The notes beneath the pieces are model-generated. The model made no database searches and was not told the origin of the DNA. It worked only from the letters and a program-made list of their open reading frames with translations. Source: [Clostridium] innocuum (GTDB lineage Bacteria; Bacillota_I; Bacilli_A; Erysipelotrichales; Erysipelotrichaceae). Taken from it: a DNA stretch of 64,000 nt. Of the stretch, positions 1 through 7,646 are shown one piece after another. The position numbers were made by a program, and so were the translations under genes. The first letter of the stretch is position 1. Every line of letters begins with the position of its first letter. The stretch lies in the NCBI GenBank assembly GCA_012317185.1, contig CP048838.1, positions 1,054,001-1,118,000 of the forward strand. The letters are read 5' to 3'.

Positions 1-1392
1 GATCTCACGAAGGGGCTGGATGAGCTGACCAATGCAAGTGCACAGCTATTGAATGGTACTTCACAGCTTTCTGAGGGTACAGTAACCTTCCAAGGTAAAA
101 TGCAGGAGCTGGTAAATGGTGTGCCGACACTGACGAACGGTGTATCTGCATTAAAGAATGGTACGCAGGAGCTGGTGAGCGGCTCAACCAGGCTGTACAG
201 CGGATTGCAGGATTTGCATACCGGAATGAATCAGGCGAAGAAGGGAACTGCCAAGCTGAATAAAGCAACAGACGGTTTGGGTACACTGGTAAGCGGTGTT
301 GATGAGATCAATACGAATATGCAGGCACTTGCAAAGGGCTTGCAGGATGGAAGCAATGAGCTGAATGCATCCCTGAGTGATGAAATGCTGAAAAATTTAA
401 CAGATGGTTTAGGAAATGTATCTGCTTTACAGGCGATGTTTGAAAAGGATCAGCAACATGTGGCGCAGGCTGCCGCTGATCTGGAGGCTGCACTCACAAG
501 CACAGATGTTGATAACGCAGCAGGAAAACTGGGAGAAACTGCAGAATATCTAAAGAAAAAAGCTTTTAATGATAAAGGAGAGGTTGTGGATGCAGAGGCA
601 GCGCAGGCTCTGAAAAGCCTTAAAAGTGCGGATGACTACTTATTAAATTATAAAACGCAGGCTACAGCTTCTGCGGTCAATCTGCAAAAACAGCTGACCC
701 AGCTGCAGACAGATTCAGCAAATCTGAAAAATCTATCCGACATGGCAGCCTCTGCTGCTGAAATGCTGCCGAAGCTAAGCAGTTTCAAAGCAAGTCTGAA
801 TACTGCATCACAGGGAGTACAGCAGCTTGCCCGGGGTACGCAGCAGCTCAGTGAAAAATCCTCCTCTCTCTTAGAACTGAAAAAGGGAATTTCCACACTG
901 GACTCCAGTATGACAACGGCAGTCGGTGGCATTAGCGAGCTATATAAGGGCGGTCAGGCTCTGGTATCCGGATTACAGCGTGTTGATCAGGGCGCAGGTG
1001 CTCTGCAAAGCGGTTCTGCGACTATCGGTAACGGAGCACAGCAGCTATATGATGCATCAACTCTGTTAAAGGATAAAACAGGGGAACTGCATGCAGGCAT
1101 GAGCAAATTCAAAACAACCGGTATTGATGAAATGCAGAAGCAGGTTTCCCTGTCACTGGATGATGTCACACAGCTTCTTGCTATCAAGGATGAAATTGTA
1201 AAGGAAGCAGAGCAGGAGCACACCTTCAGCGGTGCACCGAAAAACAGTGAAAGCAAGGTCAAATATATTTATAAAACAGAAGAGTTGCAAAAGGAAAAAA
1301 AGACAGACACACAGGAAACAAAGAAAACAAAGGAAGAAACAAAGGATGATTTCTTTGATAAGATTTCAAATTTCTTCTCAAAGATGTTTTAA
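1..1392 (+). CDS. C-terminal part of a heptad-repeat (X-X-X-Leu-X-X-Gly) surface or transporter-associated protein
   Basis: The frame is open from base 1, so the gene begins outside the window and 463 codons are visible. The first half is built of the heptad XXXLXXG (for example LTNGVSALKNGTQELVSG, repeated again near residues 310-350). This repeat is typical of the extracytoplasmic part of YhgE/Pip-like and MMPL-associated proteins. The middle is rich in Ala, Gln and Leu and is probably coiled coil. No membrane segment is visible. The tail is Lys/Glu/Thr-rich and ends in an amphipathic FFDKISNFFSKMF stretch. Classical YhgE proteins end in several membrane helices, so either those lie upstream or this is a secreted or peripheral variant. 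Role unknown; an envelope location is inferred from the repeat family. Confidence 0.6.
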   Translation, partial: DLTKGLDELTNASAQLLNGTSQLSEGTVTFQGKMQELVNGVPTLTNGVSALKNGTQELVSGSTRLYSGLQDLHTGMNQAKKGTAKLNKATDGLGTLVSGVDEINTNMQALAKGLQDGSNELNASLSDEMLKNLTDGLGNVSALQAMFEKDQQHVAQAAADLEAALTSTDVDNAAGKLGETAEYLKKKAFNDKGEVVDAEAAQALKSLKSADDYLLNYKTQATASAVNLQKQLTQLQTDSANLKNLSDMAASAAEMLPKLSSFKASLNTASQGVQQLARGTQQLSEKSSSLLELKKGISTLDSSMTTAVGGISELYKGGQALVSGLQRVDQGAGALQSGSATIGNGAQQLYDASTLLKDKTGELHAGMSKFKTTGIDEMQKQVSLSLDDVTQLLAIKDEIVKEAEQEHTFSGAPKNSESKVKYIYKTEELQKEKKTDTQETKKTKEETKDDFFDKISNFFSKMF

Positions 1393-1396
1393 ATTC

Positions 1397-1426
1397 AGAG
1401 GGGCAGAGAAAAGCTGCCTCTTTTTT
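1397..1426 (+). terminator. Rho-independent terminator of the heptad-repeat gene
   Basis: A GC-rich hairpin (AGAGGGGCAG against CTGCCTCT, with one bulge) is followed by six T residues, five bases after the stop codon. Confidence 0.75.
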
Positions 1427-1497
1427 CACACAGAAACTTATTGTAGAAACCAGGTGTGTACAGTATAATGGGTACAGTTGCATTCACAGGAGGATAC

Positions 1498-2745
1498 ATG
1501 AAGGTCATAGAACACAAACACGTGATACCGATTATACGAAATACATTAAATGCACTGGATGCGCGGCTGGTGGATCATGGCTACCGTGTGGCTTTTTTGA
1601 TGGAACAGACATTGCGTCATGCAGGACTCTTTAAAGGAAAGGAATTGCGGGATATTGTCATGACCTGCTTTCTTCATGATATAGGTGCTTATAAGACAGA
1701 GGAAATCGAGCAGCTGATTCAGTTTGAAACATGGGATATCTACCAGCATTCCGTATACGGCTATCTTTTCCTTAGAAATCTGTCCCCGCTCGGCCCGTAT
1801 GCGGATATCATTCTATATCATCACATATATTACAGAAAGCTCAGAGATCATGATATTCCCTACCTTCTTGTGTCACAGCTTCTCAGCCTCTGTGATCGCC
1901 TGGATGTCTATCAGCTTGAGAAACCGCTTCAAAATGTGGAAGCCTTTCTTCGCCAGTTCGAGGAGGATTATTTCAGTAAGGAGGCGATTGATCTGTTCCT
2001 TTCCGCAGATGCACAATGCCACATGCTGGATCAGCTTTATGTGCAGCATCAGGAGGTAAAGGTAGCGGTCTTCGATGAAATACCGTTTACGGAATCAGAA
2101 GGAAAGGCATATCTGCATATGCTCAGCTATGCAATAGATTTCCGCAGTGAATATATGGTAGCACATACCATTACAACGACAAGTGTTTCCACAACACTTG
2201 CGGCGCTATGTGATTATCATCCGACAGAAATAGAAAAGGTGTATTACGGAGCCCTGCTGCATGATATCGGTAAGGTTGCCATACCGGTGACGATTCTTGA
2301 CTTCCCGGGCAGACTCAGTCCGCAGGACATGGCAGTTATGCAGTCACATGTGACATATTCCATGAAAATTCTGCATGGTGTTGTCGATGAGGAAATCGAG
2401 CATATCGCTGTCCGTCATCATGAAAAGCTGAACGGCAAAGGCTATCCTCTGGGGCTGAAGGAGGAAGCTTTAACGACATCCGAACGCATTGTAGCAATTG
2501 CGGATATCATCAGCGCTCTCATAGGAAAGCGCAGCTATAAGGAAGCATATGACTTGGAGAAAATCAAAGAAATTTTACAGGACATGGCTGAGGGGCAGTA
2601 TCTTGACGATAGGATTGTACAGATCGCCTGTGACAATCTTCCTCACATCCTGCAGACGGTGAAGCGCGATTGTACACCGGTAATCGCAATGTACCAGGAA
2701 ATACGTCGTGATTATGAGCATAGGATAGCACAGCTTGACAGGTAA
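1498..2745 (+). CDS. Tandem HD / HD-GYP domain protein, probable cyclic-dinucleotide phosphodiesterase
   Basis: The product is 415 aa. The ATG at 1498 is chosen because AGGAGG at 1488-1493 precedes it; the frame also extends upstream without a ribosome site. There are two HD modules. The first (about residues 25-140) has HD at 60-61 and a later HH pair at 108-109. The second (about 220-370) has HD at 255-256 in LLHDIGK, then HHEKLNGKGYP at 307-317, the full HD-GYP signature. HD-GYP proteins hydrolyse c-di-GMP or related dinucleotides at a di-iron centre; the metal ligands seem present in the second module. No sensor or receiver domain and no membrane segment is seen, so it is cytosolic. It stands alone between a terminator and a tRNA, so context does not suggest its signal. 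Confidence 0.85.
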   Translation: MKVIEHKHVIPIIRNTLNALDARLVDHGYRVAFLMEQTLRHAGLFKGKELRDIVMTCFLHDIGAYKTEEIEQLIQFETWDIYQHSVYGYLFLRNLSPLGPYADIILYHHIYYRKLRDHDIPYLLVSQLLSLCDRLDVYQLEKPLQNVEAFLRQFEEDYFSKEAIDLFLSADAQCHMLDQLYVQHQEVKVAVFDEIPFTESEGKAYLHMLSYAIDFRSEYMVAHTITTTSVSTTLAALCDYHPTEIEKVYYGALLHDIGKVAIPVTILDFPGRLSPQDMAVMQSHVTYSMKILHGVVDEEIEHIAVRHHEKLNGKGYPLGLKEEALTTSERIVAIADIISALIGKRSYKEAYDLEKIKEILQDMAEGQYLDDRIVQIACDNLPHILQTVKRDCTPVIAMYQEIRRDYEHRIAQLDR

Positions 2746-2946
2746 GCAGTACATAAATGTGACTGCATAGTTCAATAATTACAGCCACACAGAGCTGCTG
2801 CATATGGCTATGCCAGGAAGAAATGCGGAAATTAAGCAAATAATCTTATAAAAATTTCTTTTTGATTCTGTACATAAGGAAGAAAAGATGGTATAATAAT
2901 CGCGGTCTCAGGGAAACGGTCCGTGAGAAAGCTATTTCCTTATTCT

Positions 2947-3021
2947 GCCGGAGTGGCTCAATGGTAGAGCAACGCACTCGTAACGCGTAGGTTGGGTGTT
3001 CGATTCACCTCTCCGGCACCA
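2947..3021 (+). tRNA. tRNA-Thr (anticodon CGT)
   Basis: The acceptor stem GCCGGAG pairs with CTCCGGC. The D stem is GCTC/GAGC, and the T arm GGGTG-TTCGATT-CACCT is regular. The anticodon loop CTCGTAA gives CGT, which reads ACG. The last anticodon-stem pair is an A-C mismatch. The CCA end is encoded at 3019-3021. A TATAAT at 2892-2897 upstream is a likely -10 box, but no good -35 is visible. Confidence 0.93.
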
Positions 3022-3233
3022 TATGATATATTCAGGTTGTGTTCATTTCGCCGTATGGCAAAGACCTTAGAAAAGGGTTTGAAATGCATGACCTTTTTTT
3101 CTTGTATTTTGTATGTCCTCGTGCTGTGGAAGATGCTTTTTCTAAAGCGTTGTATATGTCGAAGGGATACGCTAAAACAAGAATAGATAAAGAGGATAGT
3201 TCCTTTTGAATATCATCAGCAACAAGAAAAAAA

Positions 3234-3340
3234 GAATCAATGCATCATTAAAGCGATGTACTTGATTCCTTTTAGCTTTCATGGGTAAAAGCTCTACCCA
3301 TCTCTGATGAAACGAAACCGGAAGACTATTCTTTTTTTTT
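3234..3340 (+). ncRNA. Candidate small structured RNA
   Basis: The roughly 470 bases between the tRNA and the flavoenzyme remnant hold no gene. Within them are two clear stem-loops. One is a 13-bp hairpin whose outer arms are GAATCAA (3234-3240) and TTGATTC (3262-3268). The other is a perfect 7-bp hairpin, ATGGGTA (3281-3287) with TACCCAT (3295-3301). A run of nine T follows at 3332-3340. No promoter was found, and no known riboswitch family is recognised. It could be decayed sequence rather than a gene. Confidence 0.25.
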
Positions 3341-3491
3341 GCTTGTGAAAGATACCCTGTGCTTATTCTCTAACATTGATAGAAGGGAAACCTGTATGTT
3401 TTTTTATGAGAAGAGGCAGCATGCATGTAAATATCCAATAAAAGCCTTTGGCTGATGAAACAGCCGAGGTATCGGGATAGGGAATTGTTGC

Positions 3492-3751
3492 TTACAGGTG
3501 CGAGCACAGCTCATAGGCATCCCAGATGCCCTCCATGATATCCTTTGGATGAGAGCTGTCACCGATATTATAAATATCCTTTGCCTTCAACAAAATCTGA
3601 TCATACAGAGAACGATTGCTGTGGATTCCTGCTTATATGCCCAATGGTCATCCAGCTGGCCCATCGCCATCGGAGCCATAGCAAAACGGTTTCGTATCTC
3701 CACATTACCGATACGAAGCGGCGTGAATAAAGCTTCATATTCCTTTTTCAT
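3492..3751 (-). pseudogene. Internally deleted remnant of an Old Yellow Enzyme-family NADH:flavin oxidoreductase
   Basis: Reading down from the ATG at 3751 (preceded by AAGGAGGG) gives about 50 residues typical of the N-terminus of this family: LFTPLRIGNVEIRNRF, then MAPMAMG. The frame then stops. In another frame follow the last 37 residues of the same family, including YNIGDSSHPKDIMEGIWDAY, ending at 3492. A full gene would be about 1.9 kb, so some 1.6 kb of the middle is missing and the two ends are joined out of frame. Two intact relatives lie at 9992-13860. The promoter, ribosome site and operator of the remnant remain, so the deletion looks recent. Confidence 0.75.
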
Positions 3752-3765
3752 GATGTCCCTCCTTT

Positions 3766-3817
3766 AAGTGAACATGTTCATTTAATTAAATGATAGCACT
3801 TACATAGAAAAAGTCAA
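3766..3817 (-). promoter_or_regulatory. Promoter and TetR-type operator of the flavoenzyme remnant
   Basis: On the minus strand TTGACT (3812-3817) and TATCAT (3790-3795) are 16 bp apart. Just downstream, at 3769-3780, is the perfect 12-bp palindrome TGAACATGTTCA, extendable to 18 bp with one mismatch. Its position between the -10 box and the start codon, beside a divergent TetR gene, suggests repression by that TetR protein (inference). Confidence 0.6.
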
Positions 3818-3830
3818 GGGGTGGTTCACA

Positions 3831-3859
3831 TTGTGTTTTTTAAGCGGATACGATACAAT
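3831..3859 (+). promoter_or_regulatory. Sigma-A promoter of the TetR gene
   Basis: TTGTGT (3831-3836) and TACAAT (3854-3859) are separated by 17 bp and end 24 bp before the ATG. Confidence 0.55.
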
Positions 3860-3882
3860 GAAGACACAAAGCAGGTGAGTCT

Positions 3883-4482
3883 ATGAAAGAAAAGGAAATG
3901 CGGCGGCGGCCGAACCAGACGGAAAAAACAAGAAGAAAAATTGTTGAGGCGATTCATGTGAGTATGAAGGAAGCGGATCTCAGTGATATCACCATTCGAA
4001 GTGTATGTAAAAAGGCAGGTGTATCCATCGGCACCTTCTATTTATATTTTTCCTGTAAGGAGGCTGCTTTGCTGTATGGCTATCGTCAGGCGGATGAACA
4101 GTTTCTTGCATTACAGCTGGAGGAGGATGCATGGAGCAGCATTCGTAAAATCATGACCTGCTATCTGAAGATGGTCACGCTGGAAGACATGCATGCCGTG
4201 CGTCAGATTTATATCTGCCATATCAAATACCACGATACCTATTTCTTTGATGAACAGCGTCCGATTTTTCAGCTACTGGCGGCAGAGGTTGGAAAGCTGG
4301 TTTCAGAGACTGCAGTAAAGGATGTGACATGGGGACTGCTGACGACTGCCCGGGGTCTGATTTATCATGCCTGCTGTTTGAAGGATGAGCAGATAGCATT
4401 GGACTGGCATGAGAAGCAGCTGGAGGAGCTTATGGATTACCTTTCCTATCGTGTGCAGAAATTACAAAAAGGAAATACGTGA
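3883..4482 (+). CDS. TetR/AcrR family transcriptional regulator
   Basis: The product is 199 aa, a normal TetR length. Residues about 12-60 form the helix-turn-helix: a basic start (RRRPNQTEKTRRKIVEA), then DLSDITIRSVCKKAGVS and IGTFYLYFSCKEAAL, the usual recognition-helix pattern. The rest is the helical ligand-binding and dimer domain, rich in Cys and His in the middle. The gene is divergent from the deleted Old Yellow Enzyme remnant, with a palindrome between them, so it probably repressed that gene and responded to its substrate or product. With the target broken, it may now be an orphan or act elsewhere. The ribosome site AGGTGAG is weak. Confidence 0.88.
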   Translation: MKEKEMRRRPNQTEKTRRKIVEAIHVSMKEADLSDITIRSVCKKAGVSIGTFYLYFSCKEAALLYGYRQADEQFLALQLEEDAWSSIRKIMTCYLKMVTLEDMHAVRQIYICHIKYHDTYFFDEQRPIFQLLAAEVGKLVSETAVKDVTWGLLTTARGLIYHACCLKDEQIALDWHEKQLEELMDYLSYRVQKLQKGNT

Positions 4483-4697
4483 TCGCTGGCTTCATAATCA
4501 TGTTTAACGTATGGTGGAAAAGGCTATTGCGAATAAGAGGATTCAATATGTTAAATAGTAGCTCCTTTTGATTACAGGCTGCATGGACTAGGTTTGTTTT
4601 AAAGGAAACAGTGTTTTATAAATTGTAATTTCAGGAGGATTTTAAAATTATATCAGGCAGATATGATGATGGTTTAAATCCAAAGGAGGAAACATTT

Positions 4698-4754
4698 ATG
4701 GAAAAGGCTAAATGCAATAGAGGTTATTATGAGAGAACTTATAAGATTGACTGA
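4698..4754 (+). CDS. Possible 18-codon leader peptide overlapping the OTCase-like gene
   Basis: A strong AAAGGAGGA at 4683-4690 is followed by ATG at 4698 and 18 codons (MEKAKCNRGYYERTYKID) before TGA at 4754. It overlaps the start of the carbamoyltransferase gene in another frame. It may couple or attenuate translation of that gene, or it may be the original start separated by a frameshift. No attenuator hairpin was seen. Confidence 0.35.
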   Translation: MEKAKCNRGYYERTYKID

Positions 4755-5556
4755 TTATAGTAAATCCGATATATTTGAAATTTTTAAAATTGCTGATGAT
4801 CTATTAAAAGGGAAATATATAAACTTTTTAAAAGGGAAGACCGTAGTAATGTTTTTTCCTAACACTAGTATCAGAACAAGAGTTACATTTGAAAAGGGCG
4901 TCTATTTATTAGGTGGACAAGCTGTTTTGTTTCCAACGGAGACACTTGATAAAAAAGAAGCTTTGCAAGATGTTTTTGGATATTTAAGCAATTGGGCTGA
5001 TGTTTTAGTCGTACGTCATAAAGATATTCATATCTTGGAAAAAATAGCAAGATATTCTTCGGTTCCAGTGATCAATGCAATGACTGATGTTAACCATCCA
5101 TGTGAAATTATTTCTGATTTATATACACTTTCAAAAATAAGGGATCATTTCATAAAAGATAAACTTCTTTTTTGTGGAGAGAATAAAAATATAGGATATG
5201 CTTGGAAGGAAGCCTCTGAGGTTATGGGATTTGATTTAGAGCAATGCTGTGGTAGAGGATATGAAATGGAAGGAATCGTATCGCATCATGATATTGAAAA
5301 GGCCATTTTAGGTAAGGATATCATTTGTACTGATTCACTTCCTGCTACCACGTTAGATCATTTCAAGAAATGTAAAGTTACAACACACGTAATGAAAAAA
5401 GCAAACAAGGGAGCTGTATTGAATCCATGCCCGCCATTTTATAGAGGTGAAGAGATATCAGACGATATAATAGAATCTGAATTTTTCGTAGGATATGAAT
5501 TTAAAAAATATTTATTATATATCCATCAAGCAATTATGATTTATTGTTTGATTTGA
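4729..5556 (+). CDS. Ornithine/aspartate carbamoyltransferase-family protein, divergent
   Basis: The product is 275 aa; true ornithine carbamoyltransferases are about 305-335. The carbamoyl-phosphate motif STRTR appears as SIRTR at 47-51, HPCQ as HPCE at 123-126, and the C-terminal substrate loop HCLP as NPCPPFYRGEE at 232-242. The order of motifs is that of the family, but the Gln to Glu change in HPCQ and the shortened middle suggest altered substrate or loss of activity. No arginine, citrulline or agmatine gene is nearby. Codons are much more AT-rich than in flanking genes, pointing to acquisition. The ATG at 4729 has only a weak AGAGGT site and may depend on the small upstream frame. Function is not assigned beyond the family. 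Confidence 0.7.
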   Translation: MRELIRLTDYSKSDIFEIFKIADDLLKGKYINFLKGKTVVMFFPNTSIRTRVTFEKGVYLLGGQAVLFPTETLDKKEALQDVFGYLSNWADVLVVRHKDIHILEKIARYSSVPVINAMTDVNHPCEIISDLYTLSKIRDHFIKDKLLFCGENKNIGYAWKEASEVMGFDLEQCCGRGYEMEGIVSHHDIEKAILGKDIICTDSLPATTLDHFKKCKVTTHVMKKANKGAVLNPCPPFYRGEEISDDIIESEFFVGYEFKKYLLYIHQAIMIYCLI

Positions 5557-5568
5557 AATTAGAATTTG
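5556..5568 (+). repeat. Copy 1 of motif AAATTAGAATTTG
   Basis: This is the first of three exact copies in about 970 bp, each just before a gene. It lies about 20 bp before the ribosome site of the 5600 gene. The core AAATT-AG-AATTT is an inverted repeat. Confidence 0.6.
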
Positions 5569-5599
5569 TATTAGAAACTTTACAGGAGGAATAAATTTT

Positions 5600-6118
5600 A
5601 TGAATGATTTATTAAGAAGCGAAGAATATGATTTTGTTAATTCTAAGGATAAGCAGTTTATAGTGGCTTTCGATTCTGAAATGTTAAAGTTAGGCTACAC
5701 ATGTAACCAAGCAATAGGGGAGGGATATTGTTGGGGAAGGAAAATGATTATTTACACAAAAGCAGGCGTAAAAAGCAAAAAATCATATGCTCGAATTTAT
5801 TTACGTGATAATGACTTGATTCTCCGTATGTATTTCAGCAATGTAGATAAACATAAGCAGGCAATTGAACAAGCTCCTGACTATATTCAGCAGGCATTTA
5901 CTGGTGATTATGGAGCTTGTAAGCATTGCCATAATATGAAAGAGGATGGGACATGCAATCATAGAAAAAGCTATACGGTTCATAATCAACATTATGAATT
6001 CTGTGACGGTTTTGCTTTTTGGTTCTTTTCTCCTGACCTTGCAAGAATACCAGATTACATCAAGCTGTTTCTAGACTTTTATCCTGATAAAAAGCGAAAA
6101 GTAAAAGTAATATCATAA
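5600..6118 (+). CDS. Uncharacterised Cys-rich protein (possible metal site)
   Basis: The product is 172 aa, with start ATG at 5600 after AGGAGGA. It is a soluble protein with aromatic, basic N-terminal two-thirds and a Cys/His cluster near residues 112-122 (ACKHCHNMKEDGTCNHRK), then CDGFAFWF and a C-terminal DYIKLFLDFYP helix. CxxC plus C and H suggests a structural zinc site. I have seen similar small proteins in other Bacillota but cannot name the family safely. It belongs to an AT-rich run of small genes with no obvious common pathway. Confidence 0.7.
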   Translation: MNDLLRSEEYDFVNSKDKQFIVAFDSEMLKLGYTCNQAIGEGYCWGRKMIIYTKAGVKSKKSYARIYLRDNDLILRMYFSNVDKHKQAIEQAPDYIQQAFTGDYGACKHCHNMKEDGTCNHRKSYTVHNQHYEFCDGFAFWFFSPDLARIPDYIKLFLDFYPDKKRKVKVIS

Positions 6119-6137
6119 GGGACTAAGGGTATTTACT

Positions 6138-6150
6138 AAATTAGAATTTG
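6138..6150 (+). repeat. Copy 2 of motif AAATTAGAATTTG
   Basis: This copy directly abuts the AGGAGGT ribosome site of the 6163 gene. Confidence 0.6.
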
Positions 6151-6162
6151 AGGAGGTATTTT

Positions 6163-6510
6163 ATGTTTAATGAAATATGCATATATGAGGCAAAACTGAC
6201 CAAGCTAGATGAAATTGAAGAACTGATGAGGGAAGTAGCGGAATTTTATTTGGAGCAAGATGGTGTTATTGATGTACACTATATAAAACGTACTCACCGA
6301 CAAAAAGATTTCAATGCAGTTAAAGAGGGAGAATTACCTATTCGTCTTACAAGAAATGTAGGTAAGGTAACATATGTCTTGTATTGGGTGATGGAAAATG
6401 AAGCAGTTCATGCAAGAGTTGGAAAACTTGGCATAGAAAAATTCTATAAACGTTGGAATAGGTGTTTAACCACGATGCCCAAAATAATCTTGGGTGAGAA
6501 TATAGTTTGA
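6163..6510 (+). CDS. Small ABM-like (dimeric alpha/beta barrel) protein
   Basis: The product is 115 aa. The ATG at 6163 follows AGGAGGT at 6151-6157; an in-frame TTG upstream lies before the ribosome site and is rejected. The pattern of an opening strand, a helix with LDEIEELMREVAEFY, then GVIDVHYIKRTHR, with a later strand TYVLYWVME, resembles the antibiotic-biosynthesis-monooxygenase fold used by small cofactor-free oxygenases and stress proteins. No catalytic residue can be assigned. The neighbours are equally small and AT-rich. The fold call is tentative and the function unknown. Confidence 0.6.
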   Translation: MFNEICIYEAKLTKLDEIEELMREVAEFYLEQDGVIDVHYIKRTHRQKDFNAVKEGELPIRLTRNVGKVTYVLYWVMENEAVHARVGKLGIEKFYKRWNRCLTTMPKIILGENIV

Positions 6511-6515
6511 TTTAC

Positions 6516-6528
6516 AAATTAGAATTTG
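6516..6528 (+). repeat. Copy 3 of motif AAATTAGAATTTG
   Basis: This copy lies immediately before the GAGGTG ribosome site of the 6543 gene. It matches copy 1 over 15 bases. Confidence 0.6.
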
Positions 6529-6542
6529 TAGAGGTGAATCAT

Positions 6543-6902
6543 ATGTATAATACTTTGTTGCAATTAGAAAAGGACTTCTTCAAAATCAGTAAAATAACAG
6601 ATATAATATGGCTTAACGATACCCTACATGATGATTTTAAAGAAATCGGTAGTTCAGGTTTGGTGTTCAATAAACAAGATACAATGAAGGCACTTTCTTC
6701 TTTGAAATCTAACAAAGAGATAGCGATATATAATTTTGAATTTCTAAATTTAAAATTGGATTGTTGGATGGTTCATTATGTAACGAAGGATAAAAATGAA
6801 ATGACTTATCGTACATCTATTTGGTTAAAAGAAGATAGATTAAAAATCATATTTCATCAAGCAACGAAATTAAATGGTCAGCATACATTGAATGAATCTT
6901 AA
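6543..6902 (+). CDS. NTF2-like / DUF4440-type small protein
   Basis: The product is 119 aa, with start ATG at 6543 after GAGGTG. The motifs LHDDFKEIGSSG near residue 28 and TYRTSIWLKEDRLKIIFHQ near residue 88 match the SnoaL/NTF2 superfamily, in which a cone-shaped fold forms a small ligand pocket. Members range from isomerases to immunity or accessory proteins. The two promoter-distal genes of the island (this and the ABM-like gene) are the type often found as lone small-molecule binding proteins. No partner enzyme is seen and no function is claimed. Confidence 0.65.
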   Translation: MYNTLLQLEKDFFKISKITDIIWLNDTLHDDFKEIGSSGLVFNKQDTMKALSSLKSNKEIAIYNFEFLNLKLDCWMVHYVTKDKNEMTYRTSIWLKEDRLKIIFHQATKLNGQHTLNES

Positions 6903-7045
6903 TAAGGTATTTTTTGTTTCAGTAAAGAGATAGAGAAAAATTCCAGTTTGTTAAATTCTCGTGCGATATTGATTGAAAAAGTTGGTGGAGTTCTTCTTTA
7001 ATATTCTCTATAATTTGATTATCAAAAAACAAGGAGGATAACACA

Positions 7046-7498
7046 ATGAATTTAGGAAATAGTTTATTTCACGCAAGAAAGAAGAGTGGATTATCACAAG
7101 AGGAAGTTGCTGAAAAAATCGGCGTAAGCAGACAAACGATATCAAAATGGGAAACCAATGAAACAGTTCCAGATATTTACCAATCAAAGAAGATGGCGAA
7201 ACTCTATAAAATTTCTTTAGATGAACTTATTGAATTTGATATTGATTTACAAGAAATTGAAGAAATGATTGATAAAAGTGATGAAAAACTAAATGAAAAA
7301 GTGAATTGGACAAATGCATGGGGAAAGAAATATCCTATACTCCTTAAATATCAGACAGAAGTGAATACTTCAAATTATGCTTTTCGAATTACAAAAATGT
7401 TTGATGAAATTAAGAATGAATATGGATATAGCAAACAAGACGCAATGTTAGTTCTAAAAGATATTTTGTATCAATCATATAAAATCTGGAACAAATAA
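7046..7498 (+). CDS. XRE-family transcriptional regulator
   Basis: The product is 150 aa, with ATG after AAGGAGGATAACACA. Residues 3-62 are a Cro/C1-type helix-turn-helix: LGNSLFHARKKSGLSQEEVA, then KIGVSRQTISKWETNETVPD. A hinge near LDELIEFD leads to an 85-residue C-terminal region rich in acidic, Asn and aromatic residues that may bind a ligand or partner. It closes the AT-rich island, 143 bp after the NTF2-like gene, in the same direction but with its own leader. Its target is not evident. Confidence 0.85.
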   Translation: MNLGNSLFHARKKSGLSQEEVAEKIGVSRQTISKWETNETVPDIYQSKKMAKLYKISLDELIEFDIDLQEIEEMIDKSDEKLNEKVNWTNAWGKKYPILLKYQTEVNTSNYAFRITKMFDEIKNEYGYSKQDAMLVLKDILYQSYKIWNK

Positions 7499-7646
7499 AT
7501 AACGATTTATCTTCAGCTAGAGATGATTTCCTTGAAAAGAAATGGGTAGCCGGGTTTCAGTATCTTGTGAAGAATTGTCAAAATCGTGTTGTAATCCTTT
7601 TCATCAAATACCAACTATGGTAAAATAGGGACAATGAGGTGAGATA

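Noticed and set aside
3498..3767. 89-codon plus-strand frame
   Set aside because: Antisense of the flavoenzyme remnant, which explains its open length.
4698..5556. Arginine deiminase or agmatine pathway
   Set aside because: Only the carbamoyltransferase-like gene is present; no deiminase, carbamate kinase or antiporter adjoins it.
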